Positions 1 through 7,575 of a stretch of 32,164 bases of DNA are shown in pieces. Every line of letters starts with the position of its first letter. Position 1 is the stretch's first letter. The position numbers and the translations under genes are program-made. The stretch is from NCBI GenBank assembly GCA_013204155.1, contig JABMOK010000175.1, forward strand, positions 1 through 32,164, written 5' to 3'. Below the pieces are notes generated by a model. It worked only from the letters and a program-made list of their open reading frames with translations, was not told the DNA's origin and ran no database searches. The DNA comes from Pseudohongiella sp. Lineage in GTDB: Bacteria > Pseudomonadota > Gammaproteobacteria > Pseudomonadales > Pseudohongiellaceae.

Positions 1-108
1 CAGTACATATCCATGTTTTACAACAGCTATCGTCTGCATTCATACTTGGGTTATGTATGCCCAAATCAATATGAATCAGATACGACTGGATTAAAGAAAG
101 TTGCTTAA
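1..108 (+). pseudogene. IS3-family transposase (OrfB) C-terminal fragment
   Basis: Frame 1 is open from the window edge to TAA at 106-108. It encodes about 35 residues including FYNSYRLHSYLGY and PNQYE, the usual C-terminal signature of IS3-family OrfB integrases (catalytic-domain tail, F-Y-N-x-x-R-L-H-S-x-L-G-Y). Only the tail is inside the window, so I cannot tell whether the element is intact to the left. The IS end probably lies about 20-30 bp after the stop, near the TGGACCA at 127-133; this is inferred from the short stop-to-end distance usual in the family. Confidence 0.8.
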
Positions 109-297
109 CTGGGTTGCAAAGAAAAGCTGGACCACGTCAAACCGGCGTCCAACGCGTTATTTATCTACCCAGTTTGAGAGGGCAGCGGAGCAATCATATC
201 TAGTGTAGAGAGTGTCTGACGAAGTGCTAATCGCTGAAAAACTCTAATTCTAAGGTGTGTCTGAAATGGATATGTTGAGACAAATCCTTAGCCATTT
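109..297. other. Intergenic stretch between IS3 tail and DUF3833 gene
   Basis: No coding signal is seen. The stretch presumably holds the right end of the IS3 element and then chromosomal DNA. A weak interrupted inverted repeat (AAGG-TGTCT ... AGACA-CCTT) lies at about 252-291, just beyond the stop of the minus-strand DUF3833 gene. It could end that operon but has no adjacent T-run. Confidence 0.4.
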
Positions 298-825
298 CTA
301 TTTTTGTATCACTAACACCAGCTCACCTACCTGAACGCCGAACTTGCGGAGTTTTGATTCGTTTAGCAATACTGTAGGAGAGACCAGATACATGCGATCA
401 TCAATGCGCACGTCCAGAGTGTCATCGCCATAAGGAATGCGCAAAATATAGTTCAGAAAGGCGCTATCGTCTTCAACTGAAACCTCCCCGATGCCAATTA
501 CATCACCGGCTGTGCCATTGTATTTTCCAGTCCCGGTTGATTGCAGCTTCCAGACTCTGCGATCTATTTCACCGTCGTCAAATACAAAATCTTCTTCAAT
601 CGTGCCGATGCCCCGGTCCCAATAAGCAACGATATCTGCACTGAATCGGCGTATTACACGGCCGCGCCAATCTTTAACGATACCGTGTGCCGTTAGATTT
701 CCGGAGAAGAATTCTTCCATTACCAGCGGTGTATTCTGTCGTGCAATTTGTGCTTCACTATTTCCCGCGCAATCAACCAGGCTAATTAGAAACGAGGTGA
801 TTAATAGCCTTCTAATGACTTTCAT
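298..825 (-). CDS. DUF3833 family putative lipoprotein
   Basis: This is a 175-residue protein when started at the ATG at 825, which has an AGGAA ribosome site 6-7 nt upstream. An upstream in-frame start at 891 would add 22 residues lying inside the photolyase gene and spoil the signal peptide. The N-terminus reads K-V-I-R-R followed by a hydrophobic stretch ending in L-V-D-C at residue 19, a lipoprotein signal with an unusual Asp before the Cys. The rest is a beta-rich domain with the GTGKYNG and RMYLV elements of DUF3833, whose biochemical function is unknown. The gene overlaps the end of the photolyase gene by 14 bp, so it is the last gene of the SOUL-YbgA-photolyase operon. DUF3833 genes recur in photolyase/Cfa light-response clusters, so a role in envelope or lipid handling is inferred. 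Confidence 0.8.
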   Translation of the reverse strand: MKVIRRLLITSFLISLVDCAGNSEAQIARQNTPLVMEEFFSGNLTAHGIVKDWRGRVIRRFSADIVAYWDRGIGTIEEDFVFDDGEIDRRVWKLQSTGTGKYNGTAGDVIGIGEVSVEDDSAFLNYILRIPYGDDTLDVRIDDRMYLVSPTVLLNESKLRKFGVQVGELVLVIQK

Positions 826-2245
826 GATGTTTCCTGACAGGGTGTTTCCTGAATGCATTGAGCGCGCGCTCACGAGCAAAACCATGATCAACTACAGGAA
901 CTGGATAATCTTGTGGGCAAAAATCGGCAGGCTCATGGATGTGCTTGTTTGGCAATGCCGCTAATTCGGGTACATAGTGACGAATATAGTGTCCTTCTGC
1001 ATCGAAGCGATGGGACTGCCGCGTGGGACTGAAAATTCGGAAATAAGGAGCGGCATCGACGCCAGTCGATGCACTCCACTGCCAACCGCCGTTGTTCGAT
1101 GCGAAGTCGCCATCGATCAGGTTCTGCATGAACCAACGTTCCCCCCAGCGCCAGTCTATCAATAGATGTTTGCTTAGAAACATCGCCGTAACCATACGTA
1201 AACGGTTATGCATCCAGCCGCTGTTTAGCAATTGCCGCATACCCGCATCAACCAGAGGATAACCGGTTTTACCCTCGCACCATTTATCAAATTCGCTGCG
1301 ATCATGCCGCCAGGGAATATGATCGGTGTTTTTGCGGTAGGCTTTGTGCATGCACACGTGTGGAAAATGGTGAACCGTATGCCGATAGAACTCACGCCAT
1401 AGCAATTCGTTCTTCCAGGTTTCCACACCGGCATTATCGGAATATTTCTGTGCATTTCGCCAACAGTCAGCCACTGAAATTATCCCTGAGTTCAGATACG
1501 GTGACAGCTGACTGCTTGCGTTCAATGAGGGGATGTTGCGCATGTCCTTATAGGTGGAGATTCTCTGCTCCGCGAATGCGTCCAGCTGTGCCCGGGCAGT
1601 GGCCTCGCCGGCGGGCCAGGCCTGCACCCATTGTTGGCAGGGCTGAGGCCAGTCGATGTCAGCCAGTCTACATTGATGCGCCAAAGGGGGAATTGAGCCG
1701 AACGTCGAGAGATTTCCTTCCGCGGTGACTGGCTCGCTGTATAGTGTCGGACTGTTATGAATTATACGAAGTGCTTTCCGAGCGAAGGGTGTAAAAACTT
1801 TGAAAGGAAGAGCGGCCTGATTTAGCACCGATTGGGGAGACGCAAGCAATTGATCGTTATAGCTTGAGACTGTGACACCCTCTTCCATGCATGCCGCATT
1901 TACCCGATCGTCGCGACGTCTTTCATTTAAAGGGAGCTCGAGATTGTAGTGAAGGTGCGCAATTCCCAGCTGGCGCAGCAACTGTTGGAGAAGCGGAGGT
2001 ATTGCCTTGTAGTCAGTCACCTGGAAAAAAAGCAATTCCACGTTCAGTTTTCGTAGGGCGTTTTCCAATTCGGTCAAGTTACGACGCCAGAAATCCAGCT
2101 TGATGAGTGCATCGTCATGGGCCCGCCATTGAGCCGGTGTGGCAATGTAAATGGCAAGCGTAGGCCCCGAAGCCAGAGCGTTGGCAAGGGCGGGGTTGTC
2201 ACGCACGCGCAGATCGGTTCTAAACCAGCACAATTGAGAACGCAT
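812..2245 (-). CDS. phrB: Deoxyribodipyrimidine photolyase (class I CPD type)
   Basis: A flavoenzyme of 477 residues that uses blue light to split cyclobutane pyrimidine dimers in DNA. The N-terminal alpha/beta antenna domain opens with LCWFRTDLRVRDNPAL. The C-terminal FAD-binding domain carries ELLWREFYRH, then TGYPLVDAGMRQL (about residues 325-340), WMHNRLRMV and the strongly conserved DGDFASNNGGWQW segment, followed by YFRIFSP. These match bacterial class I photolyases of about 470-480 residues and include the Trp residues used for flavin photoreduction. No strong ribosome site precedes the ATG, but 38 bp separate it from the upstream YbgA-like gene, so cotranscription is likely. In E. coli ybgA also lies directly upstream of phrB, so the pairing is conserved. 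Confidence 0.96.
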   Translation of the reverse strand: MRSQLCWFRTDLRVRDNPALANALASGPTLAIYIATPAQWRAHDDALIKLDFWRRNLTELENALRKLNVELLFFQVTDYKAIPPLLQQLLRQLGIAHLHYNLELPLNERRRDDRVNAACMEEGVTVSSYNDQLLASPQSVLNQAALPFKVFTPFARKALRIIHNSPTLYSEPVTAEGNLSTFGSIPPLAHQCRLADIDWPQPCQQWVQAWPAGEATARAQLDAFAEQRISTYKDMRNIPSLNASSQLSPYLNSGIISVADCWRNAQKYSDNAGVETWKNELLWREFYRHTVHHFPHVCMHKAYRKNTDHIPWRHDRSEFDKWCEGKTGYPLVDAGMRQLLNSGWMHNRLRMVTAMFLSKHLLIDWRWGERWFMQNLIDGDFASNNGGWQWSASTGVDAAPYFRIFSPTRQSHRFDAEGHYIRHYVPELAALPNKHIHEPADFCPQDYPVPVVDHGFARERALNAFRKHPVRKHHESH

Positions 2246-2283
2246 AGTCAGTCGCTTTGAATAGTAGGATAGTGATTAGCATT

Positions 2284-3231
2284 CTAGATTTGATTGCGCA
2301 GACTGAGGTCTTCCGGATAAGGACGGAAAAAAGCCTGCTGTTCGATATAGCTATTGGGGTGACTACGAAACAAGCCTTTCATCAGGGTGACTGGCACAAT
2401 CATCGGCAAGATACCCAGGCGATATTGCTCAATTACTTCCCCCAGGGTTGCGGTCTCTTTGCGGTCCAGCTTGGTCTTTAAGTAGCCTTGTAGATGCATT
2501 AAGACATTGGTATTGGTTTTGCGCGTCGCTTTGCGAGCCAGGGTTTGCATGAACAAAGTAAAATACGCATCGCCCAATTTTTCAATGTCTATACTGCCGG
2601 CGTTGGCCAGCATTCGGCCGAGCTTCGAGCACGAGGATGCGCTGTGCGCCATTAAGCTGTACTTGTAACGGCTGTGAAAATTCAAGATTTTGCTAATCTT
2701 CAAACCCTCATTTTTCAGCTGTTGCCAGTGGTAATAGGCGAAAATTCGATTAATAAAATTTTCTTTCAGTACCGGGTCAGTCAGGCGGCCAGCTTCTTCC
2801 ACCGGGAGCAAGGGGTAGTTCTCCATGATTACACTGGCGAAAATACCCGAGCCAGAATTCTCGTTTGGCATCCCGTTATCCCGGTATACTTTTACTCGAA
2901 ATACACCGCAGCTGGGTGAGCCCTTCATGAAGATGTAGCCACAAATATCCTTCAAGTGCGGCAATATCTTCTCCCCATATGCCTGCAACCTGTCAGTAAC
3001 ATCGATATAGGGATGGTCTGATCCTACCGCGCGAGGGTTGTTGGGATCGCCTACCAGTCGTATCGGTTTTCTAGGCACTCCTAAGCCAATGCCCATTTCC
3101 GGACAGACAGATTTGAAATCGAAATACTTGCCCAGCTCACTGGTGCACAGCGAAGAGTGTTTGTGCCCACCATTGAAGCGTACTTCTTCGCCTAACAGAC
3201 AGCTGCTGATCCCAATACTGATTTTCGACAT
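2284..3231 (-). CDS. DUF523 and DUF1722 domain protein (YbgA-like)
   Basis: Two domains are visible. DUF523 (residues 1 to about 150) carries the conserved motifs SCLLGEEVRFNGGHK, CPEMGIGLGVPR and KGSPSCG with several Cys. DUF1722 (about 190-310) includes FHSRYKYSLMAHS and the terminal NSYIEQQAFFRPYPEDL. The ATG at 3231 is preferred over an in-frame TTG at 3240 because a GAGG ribosome site lies 8 nt upstream of the ATG. The molecular function is not established. The conserved cysteines suggest metal or Fe-S binding, and the link to photolyase genes suggests a role in UV or light stress. It is the second gene of the SOUL operon, 49 bp after the SOUL stop. Confidence 0.88.
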   Translation of the reverse strand: MSKISIGISSCLLGEEVRFNGGHKHSSLCTSELGKYFDFKSVCPEMGIGLGVPRKPIRLVGDPNNPRAVGSDHPYIDVTDRLQAYGEKILPHLKDICGYIFMKGSPSCGVFRVKVYRDNGMPNENSGSGIFASVIMENYPLLPVEEAGRLTDPVLKENFINRIFAYYHWQQLKNEGLKISKILNFHSRYKYSLMAHSASSCSKLGRMLANAGSIDIEKLGDAYFTLFMQTLARKATRKTNTNVLMHLQGYLKTKLDRKETATLGEVIEQYRLGILPMIVPVTLMKGLFRSHPNSYIEQQAFFRPYPEDLSLRNQI

Positions 3232-3280
3232 TCGTTTCAACCTCGTTGTTCAATTGACCTGCTTGTTAATTAATCCTGGC

Positions 3281-3952
3281 TCAAGATCCCGCTGCCAGCG
3301 AGGACGGAAGCTGGGGCACTGCTTTAACCTCGATCATTACTTCGTTTCTGCGCAGGAAAGGCAATACATAAGGGGCGTCATAAGCGGCAGACTCAACTAC
3401 GCCAACCGACTCGATAGCAACGGCTTCAAGACTGTTCAGCAATTGCTCTTTATGCTTCTCATAATTGCGCTCGGTCCATCTTCCAGAGTAGCGAACAACT
3501 GCCATCAGTTGGCCTTCGACCGAACGCAGTGCTATGCGACCATCGCTGGGCAAGGGTGCGGTTTCCAGCGAATATTCGCTCGGTAGCATGAAGGCAACAC
3601 TCCAGCCCTGGGGGGTCTCAACTCGCTGTACAGGCGCGGTCATGGCTATTTCTTCACTGCTAGCCGATTGTTGTACCGGTGCAGTCATTTCGATATTCGA
3701 CTGACTACTGTTGTTGCCAGTGATATAACGGAAAAGTCTCATAAACCCTTCGTTTGAAGCTTTCCGGTAGCTGGAAGAGTTCTCCACAAAAGTTTCCGCC
3801 ACAATATAGGGCTCATATTGCCGATACTCCACGACATCATCTTTGTAGATAACTGTGTACTTTGGACTCTCGATGGCAAAGCTTTTAGTCGACATAAGCA
3901 GCAGCACAAGACTTACCGCAAACAGACGTTTTGAATTTAGAAGCACGAACAT
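3281..3952 (-). CDS. SOUL family haem-binding protein, exported
   Basis: The product has 223 residues. A signal peptide (residues 1 to about 26: N-S-K-R, a hydrophobic run, then S-F-A) is followed by a SOUL/HBP domain starting PKYTVIYKDDVVEYRQYEPYI. It has the family-typical FRYITGNN, two copies of I-x-MTAPVQ and WSVAFMLPSEY. SOUL proteins bind haem or tetrapyrroles, and porphyrins are singlet-oxygen sensitizers, which fits a photo-oxidative stress operon; binding here is inferred. A GGGGA ribosome site precedes the ATG. It is the first gene of a four-gene minus-strand operon (SOUL, YbgA-like, photolyase, DUF3833), and a sigma-E/ChrR-type promoter lies 35-64 bp upstream. Confidence 0.9.
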   Translation of the reverse strand: MFVLLNSKRLFAVSLVLLLMSTKSFAIESPKYTVIYKDDVVEYRQYEPYIVAETFVENSSSYRKASNEGFMRLFRYITGNNSSQSNIEMTAPVQQSASSEEIAMTAPVQRVETPQGWSVAFMLPSEYSLETAPLPSDGRIALRSVEGQLMAVVRYSGRWTERNYEKHKEQLLNSLEAVAIESVGVVESAAYDAPYVLPFLRRNEVMIEVKAVPQLPSSLAAGS

Positions 3953-3986
3953 TTATTTCCCCGGTTAATTTGCTAACTGATAGTAA

Positions 3987-4016
3987 TAACTACGAGGGAA
4001 AGTTGTGTATGGATCA
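3987..4016 (-). promoter_or_regulatory. Predicted RpoE(ChrR)-type ECF promoter of the SOUL-phr operon
   Basis: On the minus strand TGATCC (4016-4011) is followed by exactly 18 bases and then TAGTTA (3992-3987). The Rhodobacter RpoE consensus, regulated by ChrR in response to singlet oxygen, has a TGATCC -35 and a TAA-type -10 at about this spacing. The site lies about 35 bp before the SOUL start codon. The same arrangement occurs before the plus-strand operon. Confidence 0.7.
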
Positions 4017-4252
4017 GTTGCGTGAACAGAAAAACAGTAAAAATTGTAGTTGCGTTGACCGGTTGAACTCACAGGTAATCGCGGACGTTTGCTGAAGCTG
4101 GAACTGGAAGGCCGATGGAATAGAGTTATTGGAGAACTCGTTGAAAAATCTCTATCAATCTGAATGGGTGCCGGGAGCTATCGTGCAGAATGGCAAGAGG
4201 CTGGCGGTCTGAGTAACAGACCGCAGCGATGGCAGTAGCAAGGTTAGGAATG
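4017..4252. other. Intergenic stretch between SOUL promoter and chrR end
   Basis: No convincing gene is seen. It contains a strong hairpin, annotated separately, near the end of the anti-sigma gene. Short open stretches on the plus strand carry no recognisable domain. Confidence 0.5.
4204..4224 (-). terminator. Hairpin downstream of the anti-sigma gene
   Basis: A perfect 8-bp stem (GCGGTCTG / CAGACCGC, 5-nt loop) lies 29 bp beyond the stop codon of the anti-sigma gene. No T-run follows on the minus strand, so it may stabilise the mRNA 3' end or assist Rho rather than act as an intrinsic terminator. Confidence 0.4.
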
Positions 4253-4954
4253 TCAGGACTGTTGCGCGATGGTCTTGCGAAATCTATAACGATTGATCGG
4301 GTTAAACAGTCGCGCCAGGCCTCGCGTAAATGTTAGCGGACTGTCCAGCACCGCAAAGCAGAGGCAGCCTTCCTCACTCACTGGCTGGTGCTCTTCCTTG
4401 CCGCTCCTGACAATAAAGTCAGCGGCTTCATAGATTCCTGCTTCATCGCTGAAACTGCCATCGAGTACCAGGGTTATCTCGTTTCCCTGATGTTTGTGCA
4501 TCGGCGTCTGGCTGCCAGGGCTCATATAGATGAATTCACACTGCGTCTCAGTGTCTATATCGAGCTTGGCCTGATTGATGCCTCCAGCCAATTTCTTCCA
4601 AACCAGTCCTTCATTAGCCGCCTTGGCGAGAATAGGGGGCAGGGTAAAACTGTGATCCAGCATGTGAATCTCGCCGATTGGAGATTGGCGTAATACTGCA
4701 GAATCGATGCTATCTAGTTGCGGCTGATCGACAATATTGGCTATTAGGTGGGAAAAATCCTGTGTGCCATTCCCGCTTGAATCCTGCATCCATGAGCTAA
4801 CGAAGTTTAACTCAAGCTCGCTGAATTTATGCTTGCAGCTTTGACACAATTCCAGGTGTGCGGATACAGCAACACTCCAGCCAGTTGAAAGATTTCCCTG
4901 GATATATTCATTCATAATATCTGTCGTAGGATGACAGCGTGGATTAGTACTCAT
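4253..4954 (-). CDS. chrR: ChrR-like cupin anti-sigma factor
   Basis: The product has 233 residues. The N-terminal zinc-binding anti-sigma domain has H8, H33, C37 and C40 (H-x3-C-x2-C), the same spacing as the zinc ligands H6/H31/C35/C38 of Rhodobacter ChrR. The C-terminal cupin domain (about residues 95-205) carries SPGSQTPMHKHQGNEITLVLDG, giving His/Glu metal ligands, and a second cupin motif ending in EEHQPVSEEGCLC. Known ChrR proteins hold the sigma factor RpoE inactive and release it when singlet oxygen forms. The gene follows the sigma gene with an ATGA-type 4-bp overlap, which implies translational coupling and stoichiometric synthesis. Confidence 0.92.
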   Translation of the reverse strand: MSTNPRCHPTTDIMNEYIQGNLSTGWSVAVSAHLELCQSCKHKFSELELNFVSSWMQDSSGNGTQDFSHLIANIVDQPQLDSIDSAVLRQSPIGEIHMLDHSFTLPPILAKAANEGLVWKKLAGGINQAKLDIDTETQCEFIYMSPGSQTPMHKHQGNEITLVLDGSFSDEAGIYEAADFIVRSGKEEHQPVSEEGCLCFAVLDSPLTFTRGLARLFNPINRYRFRKTIAQQS

Positions 4955-5535
4955 TGATCTACCCCAATTAGGTCTCTTAGTTTAGATACACCCAGACGCA
5001 GCCGGGACTTCAGTGTTCCTAACGGAATCTCTAAAGCAGCAGCAGCCTCTTCGTGGGAGCGATCGAGAATGTATATTTGTTCGATAGCGTTTTTTTGCAA
5101 TTCGGGCAGTTGATCACAAAAGCTGGCAATTATTGTCATCTCAACGGCTAAACTACCCTGTTCTTCATGCAAAAACTCGCCCTCCTGGGGCCAGATATCG
5201 TCTGCGGTTACACACTGCGGTTGACGCTTTAGCTTGCGCAACATGTCGAAACAACGATTTCTGGCGGTGGTAAAGATCCAGCCTTGTGCAGTTCCACGAT
5301 CTAAATCATACAGGCGAGCCTTGCACCACACGTTCAGCATAGCCTCTTGCACCAGATCGTTCGATAACTGCTCGTTGCGAGTAATCTTCATGCCGAGTGC
5401 AAAGATTCTGCTGGAGTAGCGCTGAAACAGACGGTTGAACGCCTCTGTATCTTGAGAATTGCCTGTCGCGATCAATAAGGCTTCGTCGCTATCAGGATCC
5501 CTGCTTGTGCCGAGCGCCTGGTCTGGGTTTTTCAC
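4951..5535 (-). CDS. rpoE: ECF RNA polymerase sigma factor, RpoE/ECF11 type
   Basis: The GTG at 5535 gives 194 residues and is preferred because GAGGGG lies 6 nt upstream. An ATG at 5604 (217 residues) has no ribosome site and would sit almost at the predicted transcript start. Region 2 (AFNRLFQRYSSRIFALGMKI through DLVQEAMLNVWCKARLYD and GWIFTTARNRCFDMLRK) and region 4 (LQKNAIEQIYILDRSHEEAAAALEIPLGTLKSRL) are both complete. Pairing with a ChrR-type cupin anti-sigma places it in the group of Rhodobacter RpoE, the singlet-oxygen response sigma. It probably drives both flanking operons through TGATCC-N18-TA promoters, and perhaps its own gene. Confidence 0.92.
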   Translation of the reverse strand: MKNPDQALGTSRDPDSDEALLIATGNSQDTEAFNRLFQRYSSRIFALGMKITRNEQLSNDLVQEAMLNVWCKARLYDLDRGTAQGWIFTTARNRCFDMLRKLKRQPQCVTADDIWPQEGEFLHEEQGSLAVEMTIIASFCDQLPELQKNAIEQIYILDRSHEEAAAALEIPLGTLKSRLRLGVSKLRDLIGVDQ

Positions 5536-5609
5536 AGGTAACCCCTCAGATTCAATTAGAGACTTGATGTTTAAGTAGTCCTCGCTGCGAGTTGCACTAT
5601 ACATATCAG

Positions 5610-5639
5610 AATGAACGCGCGGAAGGAGATTTTAGATCA
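5610..5639 (-). promoter_or_regulatory. Possible autoregulatory promoter of the sigma/anti-sigma pair
   Basis: The minus strand carries GTGATCT at 5640-5634, one base off the TGATCC -35 of the other two predicted sites. It is positioned divergently from the plus-strand promoter only about 25 bp away. The -10 at N18 is TTCATT, a poor match, so this is weaker than the other two. It favours the GTG start at 5535, which would leave a leader of about 70 nt. Confidence 0.35.
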
Positions 5640-5663
5640 CTTTTTTGTCAAAAATTTCAATTG

Positions 5664-5693
5664 TGATCCAAACCCTAACAAAATTCGTAATTT
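5664..5693 (+). promoter_or_regulatory. Predicted RpoE(ChrR)-type ECF promoter of the SnoaL-FAD-cfa operon
   Basis: TGATCC at 5664-5669, an 18-base spacer, then TAATTT at 5688-5693. Element and spacing match the site before the SOUL operon. The start codon of the first gene is about 30 bp past the -10, leaving a short ordinary leader. Confidence 0.7.
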
Positions 5694-5724
5694 ATTGAAA
5701 CCAACAGGATAAGGCTATGAGTCC

Positions 5725-6195
5725 ATGCAATCGAATCCCGTTTTGAAATCGGCGTCTAATCTATCCAGCGCCGAATACACTGCTGACCGAGTGAGAGCTG
5801 CATATAAGGTCTTAGGTACAGATGATCTGGGCGCTCTGGAATCACTGTATACGGAAGATGTGCATTTTGAAGACCCAGCCCATGCGCTGCAGGGGCGTAA
5901 TGCCTTAATGGCCTACTTCAAATCCATGTTCAAGAATCTGGAAAGTTGCAGTTTCAAGTTTCATCAAACCATCGAAAGCGATACGGACATCTTCATGTCG
6001 TGGACTATGTTTATCTCCCATCCAAAATTGCGCAAGGGTGCGACTATTCGAGTCGAGGGAGGAAGCCATCTGAAAACCCGGCATGGCAAAATATTTTACC
6101 ATCGCGACTATTTCGATATGGGCGCCATGCTCTATGAGAACCTGCCATTGCTCGGTCTTGTTGTAAGGAAGATAAAGCAGCGGTTGGGTCAATGA
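5725..6195 (+). CDS. SnoaL/NTF2-like domain protein
   Basis: A small cone-fold protein of 156 residues with the pattern of the SnoaL/ketosteroid-isomerase-like superfamily: Y-T-E-D-V-H-F-E-D-P-A-H-A-L-Q-G-R near residues 44-60, W-T-M-F-I, and a late H-R-D-Y-F-D-M-G. Members bind small hydrophobic ligands, and some are isomerases or hydratases; the substrate cannot be read here. It is the first gene of the plus-strand operon, just downstream of a predicted ECF promoter. It overlaps the start of an SDR remnant by 4 bp (ATGA). In related clusters a SnoaL gene followed by an intact SDR is the usual order. Confidence 0.85.
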   Translation: MQSNPVLKSASNLSSAEYTADRVRAAYKVLGTDDLGALESLYTEDVHFEDPAHALQGRNALMAYFKSMFKNLESCSFKFHQTIESDTDIFMSWTMFISHPKLRKGATIRVEGGSHLKTRHGKIFYHRDYFDMGAMLYENLPLLGLVVRKIKQRLGQ

Positions 6196-6293
6196 ATATT
6201 CTTATCACCGGCAGTGCTTTCGGAATTGGCCTGCAACAATTTCTGCTCAGAAAATTATTGGGATCCAGTAATGTCGTTCGGGAGAGTAGGTAA
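6192..6293 (+). pseudogene. Truncated short-chain dehydrogenase/reductase (SDR) remnant
   Basis: An ATG overlapping the SnoaL stop (ATGA) opens a 33-codon frame reading MNILITGSAFGIGLQ, which contains the SDR cofactor motif T-G-x3-G-I-G at the expected position. The frame stops at 6291-6293 after an unrelated-looking tail, 4 bp before the FAD oxidase start. A functional SDR has about 230-250 residues, so more than 85 percent is missing. The preserved start and overlap point to an internal deletion in an ancestral operon gene. Confidence 0.7.
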
Positions 6294-6297
6294 AATT

Positions 6298-7554
6298 ATG
6301 GACGTGCAGAAAATTGCTATTGTCGGTAGCGGAATCTCCGGATTAACAGCGGCACATATTCTCAGTCGAAAACACCAGGTCACGGTGTTTGAGTCCAGCG
6401 ACTATGTCGGCGGACACACTCACACTGTGCCGGTTGAGTTGGACGGCGAAAACTTTCAGGTCGATACAGGATTTATTGTCTGCAATGATCGGAACTATCC
6501 TCACTTTTTGCAATTCATGAAGCAGCTGAAGGTAAACCTTAAGCCCACCGAGATGAGCTTTAGCGTGCGCAACGAGGCTATCAACAGGGAGTACAATGGA
6601 CACAACCTCAACACGCTGTTTTCACAGCGCAGTAATCTACTTCGACCCTCATTTTATAAGCTGATTGGAGAGATTCTCAGCTTCAACAAGATCAGCAAGC
6701 GCGCTATAGAAGCAGAGACTGTCAGTGATATCACACTGGATGAATTTGTTGCTCAAGAAAAATTCAGTCCAGTGTTCAGAGACAACTATCTGCTACCTAT
6801 GGTGGCTGCCATCTGGTCCTGTAGCGTAGACCAGGCCGGGAAGTTTCCGCTGGCGTTCTTCCTGAACTTTTTCCATAACCATGGATTGTTGGATATCAAG
6901 AATCGTCCTCAGTGGTATGTGCTGGAGGGCGGCTCAAGCAGCTATATCGAGCCGATGACTGCCCGCTTTCGCGACCGAATCAAGTTAAGCACCCCGGTAA
7001 TGGAGGTGATTCGCACAGACGAATGTATTCAGGTGCTGACTGCGGATGGAGTGGAGGAATTTGATCAGATCGTCATGGCCTGCCATAGCGATCAGGCGCT
7101 AGCCCTATTACTTCATCCCACGATCGATGAAGAGCAGATACTTGGCGCGATGGGCTACCAGATTAATGACGTAATCCTGCACAACGACGAATCGTTAATG
7201 CCGCGTAAATCATTGTCGTGGGCAAGCTGGAACTTCCTGACTGGACAGACTGATCGCAATGAGCCACCACTGGTTACTTATTCCATGAACATACTGCAGG
7301 GACTCAGTAGTGCCAGCCCTTTTCTGCTTTCATTGAATGCACGACACAAGATTGATCCGCAAAAAATTATGCAGGAATTCAGCTATGCGCATCCTGTCTT
7401 CTCAATGGAATCGGTGGAGGCACAGTCACGCCGTAAAGAAATCTCTGGCACCGACCGCATCCACTACTGTGGTGCGTATTGGTACAGTGGATTCCATGAA
7501 GATGGAGTACGCAGCGCACTGGATGTCTGTGAACGATTTGGTCTGGCGCTGTAG
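6298..7554 (+). CDS. FAD-dependent amine-oxidase-like oxidoreductase
   Basis: The ATG at 6298 gives 418 residues. An upstream ATG at 6214 would read through the SDR remnant and push the Rossmann motif inward. The FAD dinucleotide motif is at the very N-terminus (KIAIVGSGISGLTAAHIL, then V-F-E-S-S-D-Y-V-G-G-H-T), followed by FQVDTGFIVCNDRNYPHF. The late segment IHYCGAYWYSGFHEDGVRSAL is the C-terminal FAD contact of this family. It is the 'NAD/FAD-binding protein' that commonly precedes DUF1365 and Cfa genes. The Rhodobacter sigma-E regulon includes related lipid-modifying genes, so action on membrane fatty acyl chains is a reasonable inference, but the substrate is unknown. Confidence 0.9.
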   Translation: MDVQKIAIVGSGISGLTAAHILSRKHQVTVFESSDYVGGHTHTVPVELDGENFQVDTGFIVCNDRNYPHFLQFMKQLKVNLKPTEMSFSVRNEAINREYNGHNLNTLFSQRSNLLRPSFYKLIGEILSFNKISKRAIEAETVSDITLDEFVAQEKFSPVFRDNYLLPMVAAIWSCSVDQAGKFPLAFFLNFFHNHGLLDIKNRPQWYVLEGGSSSYIEPMTARFRDRIKLSTPVMEVIRTDECIQVLTADGVEEFDQIVMACHSDQALALLLHPTIDEEQILGAMGYQINDVILHNDESLMPRKSLSWASWNFLTGQTDRNEPPLVTYSMNILQGLSSASPFLLSLNARHKIDPQKIMQEFSYAHPVFSMESVEAQSRRKEISGTDRIHYCGAYWYSGFHEDGVRSALDVCERFGLAL

Positions 7555-7575
7555 CGCACTTAATGGAATTCGAAC

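Noticed and set aside
138..165. Weak resemblance of the bases after the IS3 tail to the CCGTCCAAC box of copies A and B
   Set aside because: Only about ten bases agree and the surroundings do not align, so a third copy cannot be claimed.
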